Source: Norana najaformis
Lineage: Eukaryota; Annelida; Clitellata; Crassiclitellata; Hormogastridae
DNA length: 64,000 nt
NCBI GenBank assembly: GCA_964023275.1
Contig: OZ029913.1
Coordinates: 47,371,976 to 47,435,975, forward strand
Direction of reading: 5' to 3'
Shown piece after piece: positions 33,823-42,124 of the stretch. The position numbers and the translations under genes were made by a program. Position 1 is the stretch's first letter. Every line of letters starts with the position of its first letter. The notes under the pieces were generated by a model. That model ran no database searches, was not told where the DNA came from, and worked only from the letters and a program-made list of their open reading frames with translations.

Positions 33823-33977
33823 TATAGGTTCAACCCAAACCTATAGGTTCCTCTTCAAAAATAATCACGTGATGACGTCATCGAAACTATGGGAAACCCC
33901 CAAATCTAAAAATAGAACGCGCACGCTCGGCAATTCTAAATATGAACCAGTACTATAGGTTCATCAAAACTATCAGC
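33823..33977. repeat. Second, diverged subterminal repeat unit (left end only)
   Basis: It repeats the internal part of the terminal repeat with about 80-85% identity: CTATAGGTT, ACCTATAGGTTCC, ATAATCACGTGATGACGTCATCGAAACTA (positions 33862-33890) and CGCGCACGCTCGGC. It ends with a partial third unit, ACTATAGGTTCATC, which resembles the sequence just inside the right TIR. The period is about 130 bp. Confidence 0.8.
33873..33880. promoter_or_regulatory. CRE-like palindrome TGACGTCA, second unit
   Basis: The same 8-bp palindrome, kept intact in the second subterminal unit although its surroundings have diverged. Confidence 0.45.
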
Positions 33978-34054
33978 TGGCATCATGAAGACAACTATTT
34001 ATATTCCGTAACTATCATCATAGTTACAGAATAAAGTCATAAATATCATGTTGT

Positions 34055-34627
34055 TTACATCTCTGTCTTGGTACCGGAGTTTGAAATCATAAATATCTCG
34101 AGATCTTTACTCATACGGTCACGAAACGCATCTTTCGCCGCAAAATACCTCGTTTCCAAGTTATTGATCTTATTTTTAAGATCGCAAATGATAGTCTCGA
34201 ATTCATTACCGACTATCTTTTTAGTAAGTTCGTTGTTGAAATCCTCCAACTCCTCCGAATCCTCAGGTGAAATCAATGCTTTAGTCTTTTCGGAATTGTT
34301 TTCCATATCGGAAACTTCTTCATTCTTATAACACATCCTACAATCGCTACATTGGCTATCGCTACATTCGCTATCACTATATTCACTATCACTATATTCA
34401 CTATCACTATATTCGCTATCACTACATTCGCTGTTTTCACAAGCGTCACCAACCAAGTCGAAAACCTCGGTTACGAATTCACCACAAGCGTCTTTCACTT
34501 CGGAAATAAAATGAGACATAACCTTTGCATTATTAGAAGCGAGAGTTAGGTACACATCCGTCTGTGCCATAGACTTATACATGGGTGTTTCAACATTTTC
34601 TGTGTTCAAATTAATAATGGAAATCAT
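34055..34627 (-). CDS. Acidic repeat protein, unknown function
   Basis: 190 residues with no recognised domain. The middle (about residues 64-95) is a run of five-residue SDSEY/SDSEC repeats encoded by 15-bp DNA repeats at 34345-34433, making the protein strongly acidic and a CK2-type phosphorylation candidate. It is flanked by a Cys-containing stretch (SQCSDCRMC). The C-terminal third is predicted helical or coiled-coil. It is the first gene at the left end and transcribed outward toward the TIR. I do not recognise it; a regulatory or DNA-mimic role would be speculation. Confidence 0.65.
   Translation of the reverse strand: MISIINLNTENVETPMYKSMAQTDVYLTLASNNAKVMSHFISEVKDACGEFVTEVFDLVGDACENSECSDSEYSDSEYSDSEYSDSECSDSQCSDCRMCYKNEEVSDMENNSEKTKALISPEDSEELEDFNNELTKKIVGNEFETIICDLKNKINNLETRYFAAKDAFRDRMSKDLEIFMISNSGTKTEM
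34345..34433. repeat. 15-bp tandem repeat inside acidic gene
   Basis: About five copies of CTATCACTATATTCA with C/T and A/G variants. The repeat keeps the reading frame and encodes the SDSEY repeats on the minus strand. Confidence 0.85.
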
Positions 34628-34762
34628 TTCGTAGTCTCGTATTTTATATTACCAAGAATCTTTAAATAATTCAATTTTAATAAGTAAGAAGTTAATCTCT
34701 CATAATTATAAAAAAAAAATATTTTCACATTTTGGTTTAAAGAAATATTTTGTTATAATAAA

Positions 34763-35509
34763 ATGGCAATGATAGTGAATTACAAAACATTTGATATTAA
34801 AAGAGTAATTTTTGTCCTTTCAGTAAAACGAATTACGACTAATACTAAATTTCAAAGAATTCGTATCGAATATAGATATCCTAATGGTGTAACAGATATT
34901 TTACATTTAGAAACGCCTAAATTAATAACGTGGGGTATCCAAGAAAATAGATATAATAGCGAAGACGTAGATTCTTATACTCTTCCGCTAGTCATGTACG
35001 ATTCCCTGAAAGGTCCTACAACGGAAGAACTTAAGACTATCGATATTTTACGACAATGTACTGAAAAATGTAAGGGCGCTTTTAAAAGATACCATATGAA
35101 AGGTGACGTAGATAAATTAGAAATTTTACGTTACAAGACCGAAGATGGCATGCCAGTAGATGGGGTGCCACCAACTATATATCCTAAATTACTTTAAAAA
35201 TATGAGAAAGACGGTAAAACTAGTCTTTCCAACATCCGAACCAGGTTTTGGGATATTCATGATATGCCTATAGATCCTGAATCGTTAATGAGCACACGGT
35301 GTAAAGTTATAGCCGATATATCTATCTCCGGTATTTATATAGGCAAACAACCGTCTATACAGTTGAAAGTAAACGATGTCATAGTGGTTGAAAACTTAAC
35401 TCGTGAACGAAGACTATTCGTTTCGAATATTCCCGAAATAGTAGCGATGACTGGTGAAAATTCAGGCATGGATACTGAAGAAGATGATTCCTGTGAAGAG
35501 GAGTAAGTC
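34763..35509 (+). pseudogene. Polinton early-type protein (DUF5871-like?), in-frame stop
   Basis: Two reading frames, 34763-35197 (144 codons) and 35264-35506, are in the same phase and separated only by a TAA at 35195-35197. The sequence between them stays open and protein-like. Together they would make one product of about 248 residues. Landmarks are 'TPKLITWGIQENRY' in the first half and 'CKVIADISISGIYIGKQPS' in the second. That layout recalls DUF5871-type proteins of large DNA viruses and Polinton-like viruses, but the assignment is tentative. The tail is acidic (EEDDSCEEE). Whether the stop is a mutation or read through is unknown. Confidence 0.6.
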
Positions 35510-35577
35510 TTACCACATTAATACATATTTTAAAAGGTGCTTTCTCTCGAAAGTATCTTTTTAAAATATATTCTCGT

Positions 35578-36540
35578 TTATAATGCTAATAGGTCCTCGT
35601 TGTCGACCCAGGAATTAAACGATTCTGGGTAACCATACCATTTTACGAGAGACTTATTTCCACGTCTTTTAATTATCTTTTCGATTCTATAAATTTCCTG
35701 ATTAGTTTTTTGTAGTTCTTGTTCGTAAAATGTACCGATTATTTCTTCGTCGTTATAATCGGTTATTTTATATGTTGGAGGATCAGTATATTGTACTCCC
35801 GATATAGTAAATACTTCTTCGGTCCATCTAGGAGTAAACCCTTTTTCAAATGTTTTCTTCTTTTTTGTAATTCTTACTTTATCACCGATCGAGAGTTTCG
35901 GAGTCGCACGCTCGTTAAAAGCGGCTGGGTATAAATTTAACCATACTTTACTTTTGTTTGCTTTTTCACTAGCTTCTATCGGGGTCATTTTAATAGACCC
36001 ATGCTTAGTGTTATTGTAGAGATCTACCATATCGTTTAAAACATCAGTATATTTTCTGGTAGAATTAGCCGAAAAATACTTGTACATCTTTTCCTTCATC
36101 GTTCTATTCCATCGTTCGATAACGCAAGATTTTTCTTCATTTTCGGTTGAATACGGGTTGATTCCTAAACTTTTCACGTGTTTATTATAGAATTCCTTCC
36201 CCTTATCGACCCAAAGTTTCTCGGGTTTCCTACCACTACTTTTAAATATTTTCTCGAAAGCGGTTGCTACGGATTCACCGTTCTTATTTTTTAATGGAAC
36301 GATCCAACCGTATTTAGAAAAAATATCGATAACGCTTAACAGATATTTAATACCGTCGTTGTCTTTCGCGTATGCCTGCATATCGATTAAGTCGGCTGCC
36401 CATATTTCATCGATGTCTCTAACGTAAACTCTTCTTTTTCGAAAATGTTTTATTACGGGTTTATGTAGTTCTTCCGCGAGTTCGTCAGTCCATTTTACAT
36501 CGTCTTCTTTATTTTTGACGTTTTTTTTAACAGTCGTTTG
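35578..36540 (-). CDS. rve-family (retroviral-type) integrase with chromodomain
   Basis: The integrase of the element, which joins TIR ends to host DNA. The DDE core is visible: first Asp in WAADLID (codon at 36391-36393), second in 'LWVDKGKEF', Glu in 'VIERWNRTMK', with a shorter D-to-E spacing (about 29 residues) than the usual 33-35. The C-terminus has an SH3-like block ('SIGDKVRI') and a chromodomain-like end ('VKWYGYPESFNSWVDNEDLL'). The first in-frame ATG (36379-36381) lies after the catalytic Asp, so it cannot be the true start. The frame stays open upstream to a TAG at 36634-36636 with no ATG. It overlaps the 3' end of the upstream PLA2-like gene in the -1 frame; the 5' limit given is approximate. 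Confidence 0.85.
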   Translation of the reverse strand, partial: QTTVKKNVKNKEDDVKWTDELAEELHKPVIKHFRKRRVYVRDIDEIWAADLIDMQAYAKDNDGIKYLLSVIDIFSKYGWIVPLKNKNGESVATAFEKIFKSSGRKPEKLWVDKGKEFYNKHVKSLGINPYSTENEEKSCVIERWNRTMKEKMYKYFSANSTRKYTDVLNDMVDLYNNTKHGSIKMTPIEASEKANKSKVWLNLYPAAFNERATPKLSIGDKVRITKKKKTFEKGFTPRWTEEVFTISGVQYTDPPTYKITDYNDEEIIGTFYEQELQKTNQEIYRIEKIIKRRGNKSLVKWYGYPESFNSWVDNEDLLAL

Positions 36541-37091
36541 AAGTTTTTTGAAGCCGACGATGCTGGAACCCCGAGACCAAAATTCACTTTTGCATTGAGT
36601 ATAGGCTTTATAAAGGCTCTTTCCAAACGCTCTCTAATAGTAGGATTCGCGATACCGCTTATTTCGTTTATCATAATTTTATCGGCAACGTTTCTATTTC
36701 CGGTATCTGGATACGCGGCATAAGCTAAATCGTGACGATACGCCGCCTTATCGACTCTGTCAATAGGTTTGGAATCTTCCTTGGGAGTACTATCGGGGTT
36801 CAATCTTAAATCTAATCTCGTACCAGGGCCTGCAAAATTCATTCCTGGAAGATGCATTTCGCCTGGATATTTAGCCCATGGTAGTTTAATTTTACTAGTA
36901 ATCGCGTTCAAAGAGTTGACCATATCACCACCGGTAGCGAGGTCTTTTCCTTTTTCGTTCATTTTTACGAACTGCGTTTTAGTAGTACCACAGTCGGCAC
37001 ACACGCCCCTAAGCATAGGTCTTCCGTTTTTGCTAACGACATTCCGAGCATCTTTAGTTTCGGTACGTTTTTTACATTTTACGCAATACAT
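36495..37091 (-). CDS. Zinc-ribbon plus phospholipase A2-like protein
   Basis: 198 residues. The N-terminus has two Cys pairs (YCVKCKKR and CADCGTT), a DUF5679-type zinc ribbon. Residues 80-165 resemble the parvovirus VP1/sPLA2 fold: Ca-binding loop 'FAGPGT', then 'DKAAYRHDLAYAAY' with the catalytic His-Asp pair, then 'VADKIM'. Such PLA2-like domains occur in adintoviruses and are thought to help breach endosomal membranes during entry. The last codons are Lys-rich and contain an A8 run at which a -1 shift would enter the integrase frame. Confidence 0.8.
   Translation of the reverse strand: MYCVKCKKRTETKDARNVVSKNGRPMLRGVCADCGTTKTQFVKMNEKGKDLATGGDMVNSLNAITSKIKLPWAKYPGEMHLPGMNFAGPGTRLDLRLNPDSTPKEDSKPIDRVDKAAYRHDLAYAAYPDTGNRNVADKIMINEISGIANPTIRERLERAFIKPILNAKVNFGLGVPASSASKNFKRLLKKTSKIKKTM
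36521..36528 (-). promoter_or_regulatory. Possible -1 frameshift site (A8) between PLA2-like and integrase
   Basis: On the minus strand the zero frame reads TTA AAA AAA ACG, containing the A-AAA-AAA slippery heptamer. A -1 slip here joins the integrase frame eight codons before the zero-frame TAA at 36495-36497. Downstream RNA structure was not evaluated. Confidence 0.35.
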
Positions 37092-37154
37092 AATAACTTT
37101 TATTTTAATACAAAAAGTTTTATTTTAATACAAAAAGTTTTATATTAAAAAACG

Positions 37155-37958
37155 ATGGAAGTAAAAGATTTATCGTGGAATGACTCGCTATCGAAAAGAT
37201 CCAATAATCCTCTATTACCGAAGAGTATAAGAGGAGTGATTGTTGGAAAGTCGGGGTGTGGTAAGACGACTCTACTACTGAATTTACTTTTAAGACCGGG
37301 GTGGTTGGACTATAACAACGTGCAACTATTCGGTAAATCTCTGTTTCAACCAGAGTATAAAATTCTTAAGAAAGCATTCGAAGAAAAATTACCGAAAGAA
37401 GCGATCCTCAATTTATTCGGTTTAAAAGATGAGATTATGAAACTTAATGTATCACCAGCATTAGTCGTTGAAGAAACCGCTAAAATGACGAACGAGAAAT
37501 CCGACATCTGTTGCAAGTTTTTTGAAACCGCGAATGACGTACCGGACCCGAGAGACTTAAGCAGGGAGAAGAAAAACCTGATGATTTTCGATGATTTACA
37601 ATTAGAAAAGCAAAACAAATGCGAAACGTATTACATCAGAGGAAGACATAGTAACGTAGATTGTTTTTACCTCGCGCAAAATTACTTCAAATTACCTAGA
37701 CAGACTATCAGGGAGAACGCAAACTTTATCTGTTTATTTCCTCAAGATATGAAAAATATTAATCATATCTATAACGATCATGTGAGTACGGACATGGACA
37801 AAGAGGAATTTCGTAGTCTATGCGAGACGGCTTGGGAACAACCGCACGGATTTGTTGTAATAGATTTAAGTAGCAAAAAGGATAATGGTAAATATCGATC
37901 GGGGTTGGACACATTTTATATCCCTATGCAGCTCGAAATTGCGAACGACGACACTTAA
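37155..37958 (+). CDS. Packaging ATPase (FtsK/HerA, A32-like)
   Basis: 267 residues, intact. Walker A GKSGCGKTT is at residues 31-39; Walker B 'NLMIFDDL' ends with the acidic pair at 146-147. The arginine-finger/sensor region 'YLAQNYFKLPRQTIRENANF' follows near 175-195. This is the family that pumps DNA into capsids in Polintons, adintoviruses and NCLDVs. It heads the + strand morphogenesis block. The start is the first ATG, 14 nt after a TATATTAAAA stretch. Confidence 0.9.
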   Translation: MEVKDLSWNDSLSKRSNNPLLPKSIRGVIVGKSGCGKTTLLLNLLLRPGWLDYNNVQLFGKSLFQPEYKILKKAFEEKLPKEAILNLFGLKDEIMKLNVSPALVVEETAKMTNEKSDICCKFFETANDVPDPRDLSREKKNLMIFDDLQLEKQNKCETYYIRGRHSNVDCFYLAQNYFKLPRQTIRENANFICLFPQDMKNINHIYNDHVSTDMDKEEFRSLCETAWEQPHGFVVIDLSSKKDNGKYRSGLDTFYIPMQLEIANDDT

Positions 37959-37980
37959 AAATTCCTTAATTAATAAAAAG

Positions 37981-38770
37981 ATGGACTCGCATACGGAAAA
38001 GATGATAAATGCTATGGAAAAGACTGCACGCAACACAGCCTAAAGCGTCGTTTTACATTTTGTTGAACAAGAAGAGCACCAGAATTAGAGTAAACTTTGC
38101 CCCAGTAATCGAGTTGGATAGAAACAAGACGTACGAAATGGCTTTAGTCGGACTCGAAACGTATAACTCGATTCCAAATATTAACCCTACGAATAACAAC
38201 TTTAGATATTCTCCCAATGGCGGTACGACGTGGCACGTTATAGAAATACCGGAAGGTAGTTACGAAATCACGGATATGAGCGAATACGTACAAAGAATCA
38301 TGAAAGAGAATGGTCATTCCAATCCAGAAGGTGAGGAGCCTTATATATCTCTCGAACCGAACAACAACACGTTAAAGGCAGTTTTAAATATCGCTCCTAA
38401 TTTTAAGGTTGATTTTACGCCCGAAAACTCTATTGGTGCTACTCTAGGGTTCAATAGCCGAGTATATTCGTCCGGGTATAATGAATCGGAAAATTTAGTA
38501 GATATAATTAACGTGAGTAGTTTGAGAGTGACGAGCGATATAATAGGAGGTTCGTACTCTAATGGAACAACGGCAAACGTGGTATATTCCTTTTTCCCGA
38601 GTGTAGGGCCGGGATATAAGATTATCGAAGCGCCAAAGAATTTAATATATCTTCCTCTTACGACGTCCACGATTTCAACGATGGAAACGAAGCTTACGGA
38701 CCAAAAAGGAAAATTACTTAATCTTAGAGGAGAAGAATTATCGATAAAGTTTCATATAAGAGAAGCGTAA
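37981..38770 (+). CDS. Minor capsid (penton-type) protein, start region shifted
   Basis: The frame from the ATG at 38009 is open for 253 codons with the features of Polinton minor capsid proteins: 'ASFYILLNKKSTRIRVNFAP', 'YEMALVGLETYNSIPNI', a 'GSYEITDM' block and a 'TPENSIGATLGF' block, consistent with a single jelly roll that forms pentons. A better-placed ATG at 37981, following TTAATTAATAAAAAG, opens another frame that stops after 20 codons. The authentic N-terminus may therefore start there and a 1-nt change near 38035 may have split it. Otherwise intact. Confidence 0.8.
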
Positions 38771-38815
38771 AAATCAGGAGAAAAATATGTTAAAAGTTTT
38801 TTAGTTATATGTAAA

Positions 38816-39415
38816 ATGAGTCGATACACGAATATAAAAGTCAACGTTTCGGAAGGGCAGATAGATAAAATTAAACGAGCTATTCAAGCGGGAACTGGAG
38901 TAAATATCAAACTGTCTTTCGACGATCTATCCGGGGAACACGAGTTGGCTCTTACACAAGCACAAATTAATAGGATGGCTAAAGCGTACCAAGACGGAAA
39001 GGGAACAACGATCAAGATGAGTAAAACGCAATTGGAGCATAATTCGAAAATTAAAGGTGGTTTTATAGGCGCAATTCTACCATTTCTAGCTACGGCTGGT
39101 AAATTTCTCCTATCTACCGTAGCGCCTAGTCTGTTTCAAGGCGCTTTAAGCGGGCTAGGATCTGCGGCGACCACGAAAATAATCGATAAAATTAGCGGAT
39201 CGGGAGTATTGTACGTTAAAAAAGGAGATAAAGCTTTTAAAGTGGAACCAATAGGTAATGGTTTATACCTCGCGCCTTGGAATAAAGGAAATTCGGTAAC
39301 GGGGAACGGTTTGTATATGAAAACGCCAGGATCGGGGTACGTGGATGGTCGTGGGTTATTACTAGGGCTGAATTCACCGTTTCGAAATATACCGATCCTC
39401 GGAATGATTTTGTAG
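38816..39415 (+). CDS. pVI/pX-like minor capsid or core protein
   Basis: 199 residues. An N-terminal half with two related segments ('EGQIDKIKRAIQAGTGVNIK', 'QAQINRMAKAYQDGKGTTIK') is followed by 'GGFIGAILPFLATAGKFLL', an Ala-Gly-Ser helix and a Gly-Leu-Tyr rich tail (NGLYLAPW, NGLYMKTPG). The internal Gly-Gly could be a site for the element's adenain-like protease. This layout is typical of the adenovirus pVI/pX-like proteins of Polintons and adintoviruses. It lies 45 bp after the penton gene. Confidence 0.75.
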   Translation: MSRYTNIKVNVSEGQIDKIKRAIQAGTGVNIKLSFDDLSGEHELALTQAQINRMAKAYQDGKGTTIKMSKTQLEHNSKIKGGFIGAILPFLATAGKFLLSTVAPSLFQGALSGLGSAATTKIIDKISGSGVLYVKKGDKAFKVEPIGNGLYLAPWNKGNSVTGNGLYMKTPGSGYVDGRGLLLGLNSPFRNIPILGMIL

Positions 39416-39446
39416 AATATTTAAAAATTATAATCGTGTAAATAAA

Positions 39447-39858
39447 ATGTCGTATCGAGAATATGGGATGCCGATTCATAAATTCATGACAAAAAGACCG
39501 CCACAAAGTAGTCCTCATAACACCGCCGAATACGGTAAAATGGCTACCGAAGGAAGAAGTTACTCACGCTCCTATAAGACAACGAGGAGGATGGAGATGT
39601 GAAATATTCGCCCAAGAGACGATTACGATTCAACCTAGAGCATCGTTTACCCTAGCATTAGCATTCGGTGTTTCGATGACTCGTGGTATGTGTTTCATCT
39701 CTCTTCGACAGAAACTTAAAAAAGAAATGTGTAGCTTACAAGATGGGGTGATTTCCGAAGACGTAGAAGATATCGTGATTACTATCCAAAACAATTCCGA
39801 TTCAGTAGTTGTCATAAACGGAGGAGATTCGTTATGCTATATAAATTATAACGTATAA
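39447..39858 (+). pseudogene. dUTPase-like beta-barrel protein, frameshifted
   Basis: The ATG at 39447 follows GTAAATAAA and its frame runs 51 codons to a TGA at 39600-39602. The following protein-like sequence lies in another frame, open from about 39535 to 39858. Landmarks are 'GGWRCEIFAQETITIQP', 'LALAFGVSMTRGMCFISL', 'KEMCSLQDGVI' and 'IVITIQNNSDSVVVINGGDS'. The strand pattern recalls dUTPase-like proteins, but the canonical catalytic motifs are not obvious, so enzymatic activity is doubtful. The frameshift is somewhere in 39530-39545. Total length would be about 137 residues. Confidence 0.5.
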
Positions 39859-39912
39859 TTATAATTATAACGTATAATTATAATTTAAAAAATAATTCGT
39901 AGTATAAAAAAG

Positions 39913-40548
39913 ATGGAAAAAGATAGAAATCATGAAATAGAACCTACCCCATCTTCTGGAATAGATGAAGTCGATGGAGCCGCGCAAACGTATCGTCTTC
40001 GAGAAATTAGCGAAATACGAAAAGAGATCGAACAAGAATGTGGGAAAAGAGATAAGTTAAGTAAAAAGTACCATAGAAGCGCAGAAATAATCTCGACATT
40101 GGATATCTTGTTAAAAGTTGTTACGATGGGAGCGGGAGCAACGGGAATCTCTCTCCTGGCTACCGTAGTCGCGGTACCCACATCTATCGCTTTGGTAGGA
40201 GCGGCGATAGGATTAGGAACGATAAGTTTCATCGGCAGTTTCGTTAATAAAAAACTCTCGTTGAAAGCGGAGAAGCACGAAAAAATTAAAACGTTAGCGG
40301 AAGCAAAACTCAACACGATAAGCGACTATGTCTCGAAAGCTCTTATAGACGATAACATTTCGGGCGAGGAATTCTCGTTAATACTAAACGAGAAGGAGAA
40401 ATTTAACGATATGAAAGAAGAAATTCAAAAGAAAAGTAAAGCCGTAATAGAGGAAGAGACCAAAAAATCCTTAATCGATCGAGGAAGAGAAGGTGCGATT
40501 CAATCTTTCAGAAATATGTTTGCGAAAAACCCAGACGTAAAAACGTAA
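39913..40548 (+). CDS. Coiled-coil/membrane protein conserved in Polintons
   Basis: 211 residues, intact. A charged N-terminal helix (RLREISEIRKEIEQECGKRD) leads into a hydrophobic Gly-Ala rich hairpin at about 73-115 ('MGAGATGISLLATVVAV', 'LVGAAIGLGTISFIGSF'), then a second coiled coil and an 'ISGEEFSLILNEKEKF' block. Two membrane-spanning or membrane-inserting helices flanked by coiled coils suggest a membrane-active virion or morphogenesis protein; this is inference. The older element has a clear homologue at 18820-19290. Confidence 0.75.
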   Translation: MEKDRNHEIEPTPSSGIDEVDGAAQTYRLREISEIRKEIEQECGKRDKLSKKYHRSAEIISTLDILLKVVTMGAGATGISLLATVVAVPTSIALVGAAIGLGTISFIGSFVNKKLSLKAEKHEKIKTLAEAKLNTISDYVSKALIDDNISGEEFSLILNEKEKFNDMKEEIQKKSKAVIEEETKKSLIDRGREGAIQSFRNMFAKNPDVKT

Positions 40549-40610
40549 AACGCAAAACCCAGACGTAAAAACGTAAAACGCAAAACCCAGACGTAAAAAC
40601 GAAAAACACA
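40530..40610. repeat. 28-bp tandem repeat, three copies
   Basis: CCCAGACGTAAAAACG recurs at 40530, 40558 and 40586. The first copy is the last codons of the upstream gene, including its TAA; the others lie in the intergenic space. Confidence 0.9.
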
Positions 40611-40645
40611 AAAACGTGAAACACGTTTAAAAACATTATACTACT

Positions 40646-41609
40646 ATGTTAAAAAACATGTCGTTTCTAAAAATTTCCGATCCCGTAAAAAGAGACTTTA
40701 TCGTCGATGAGTTTCTTAAAACGAAGAAAAGGATTCAACGAGACTTTTTATCAGAAAAATTAGGCGATATAAGCCTACAGCGAGATTTAACGAAGTTGTA
40801 CAAACCGATCGTCGACTCGCAATCGGCAATTTCGAAAGAACAAAACGCTTTGTTATCGGATATAAAAGAAAGCGCCTTATCAACAACCAACGCGTTAAAA
40901 GCGCTTCCCGCATCTATTTCGTCGTTAAAAGCCGTTCAATTTCCACAATACCCTTCCATAGAGGCATATACGGATCCAGTTGAGGATATCAGTACCTTAT
41001 ATCTAGGAGATATGGCGACTAAGTACTTAAAACAATACGCGTCGAGTAAAAAGGTTGCGGACACGACGTTCGGAATAAAATCTGAAGATGGACAATTCTA
41101 TATAGACAACTACCCGATTACGATACAAGAAAACGATATAACGGTTGGAGATAAGACGTACGACGGAACTATGGGACTTTGGGAATTATTGACGATGTCC
41201 AACCCGAACAAAACGATATACAATAATAGCGATCTCCAAGCATATGCCGAGATTCTGGATAAAACGAATTATATGAGTCATTCGAGCAATCCAGAAAAAC
41301 CTAAATCGTCTAGAAGCAAAAAATACAAGGAACTTATAAAACCGATATGGGACGCGAAGGTTAGAAAAGGGCGGCAGAGTTCTTCAACGATGGGTAAAGG
41401 AGTGGGGATGCAACATGTAATTACCATTCCAGAAAATCCTAATGACTTGGTGGAAGATCTAATATTACGAATAATATTACACCCGTATTACCCGCTTCAA
41501 AGCGGGTAATACGGGTGTAAGAAATGAGATCGTTGCGATATGCGACGCGTTACTGAGACGAGGAACGATAGGTATAGAACAATATAAAAAACTAATGTTA
41601 CTAATATAA
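40646..41609 (+). pseudogene. DUF8207-type Polinton protein, broken near its C-terminus
   Basis: The frame from 40646 is open to 41509 (287 codons). The N-terminal half is helical; the C-terminal domain has 'FGIKSEDGQFYIDNYPITI', 'TYDGTMGLWELLTMSNP', 'YAEILDKTN' and 'KPKSSRSKKYKELIKPIW', the DUF8207 signature found in many invertebrate Polinton proteins. A perfect 44-bp palindrome at 41477-41520 interrupts the end; protein-like sequence ('GVRNEIVAICDALLRRGTIG') continues in another frame to a TAA near 41609. Function is unknown. It sits between the coiled-coil gene and the core-protein gene. Confidence 0.7.
41477..41520. repeat. Perfect 44-bp palindrome
   Basis: Two 21-nt arms, starting TTACACCCGTATTACCC and ending GGGTAATACGGGTGTAA, flank a 2-nt centre (CA). 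The pairing is perfect. It lies inside the DUF8207-type gene and causes its frame to be lost. Confidence 0.95.
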
Positions 41610-41610
41610 A

Positions 41611-42099
41611 ATGCTGGTTATTACTAAACGAAGGTATAAGAAAGCACACGTTATCGGTGGAGCTGGGATACTCGATACGGTTTCAGGATTTATCAAGAAA
41701 CTGTTTACATCGACCACCGCAAGACAATTAGGGTCAACAGCCCTAAGCGCTGGTAAAGATGTCGCGAAAGAGATTGGGGAAAAGGCTCTCGATGTCGGGA
41801 AGAACGCGGCTATCGATGCCGGGAAACGATTAGTGGATAAAGCGGTTGTTAAAATGTTAGCGCCGAAAAATCAGGAAGCCCTAACGAATCTGATCGAGTC
41901 GTCGTCAGCGTCTCAACCTAATGTATTACTTACGCAAAATTCTAAAGACATTCTAAATAAGTTAATTAGCGAAGGAGCCACTAACGCGGTTATGACGATG
42001 GGTACGAATATAAATAAATTAATCGACGGCTCTGGAACCGCCGTTAAAATTCAAGATTTAGTACGCGCGATAAATGGGGCTGGAATGAAAGTGGTTTAA
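41611..42099 (+). CDS. Small core/capsid-associated protein upstream of MCP
   Basis: 162 residues, intact. A basic N-terminus (TKRRYKKAHVIGGAGILDTV) carries a Gly-Gly-Ala-Gly site that could be cut by the adenain-like protease, followed by a long amphipathic Ala/Lys helix ('DVAKEIGEKALDVGKNAAID'). It is basic enough to bind DNA. Proteins like this directly precede the major capsid gene in many Polintons. It lies 25 bp upstream of the capsid ATG. A core/minor-capsid role is inferred. Confidence 0.7.
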   Translation: MLVITKRRYKKAHVIGGAGILDTVSGFIKKLFTSTTARQLGSTALSAGKDVAKEIGEKALDVGKNAAIDAGKRLVDKAVVKMLAPKNQEALTNLIESSSASQPNVLLTQNSKDILNKLISEGATNAVMTMGTNINKLIDGSGTAVKIQDLVRAINGAGMKVV

Positions 42100-42124
42100 A
42101 AAAAATAATCCTCGTTTATTAAAA

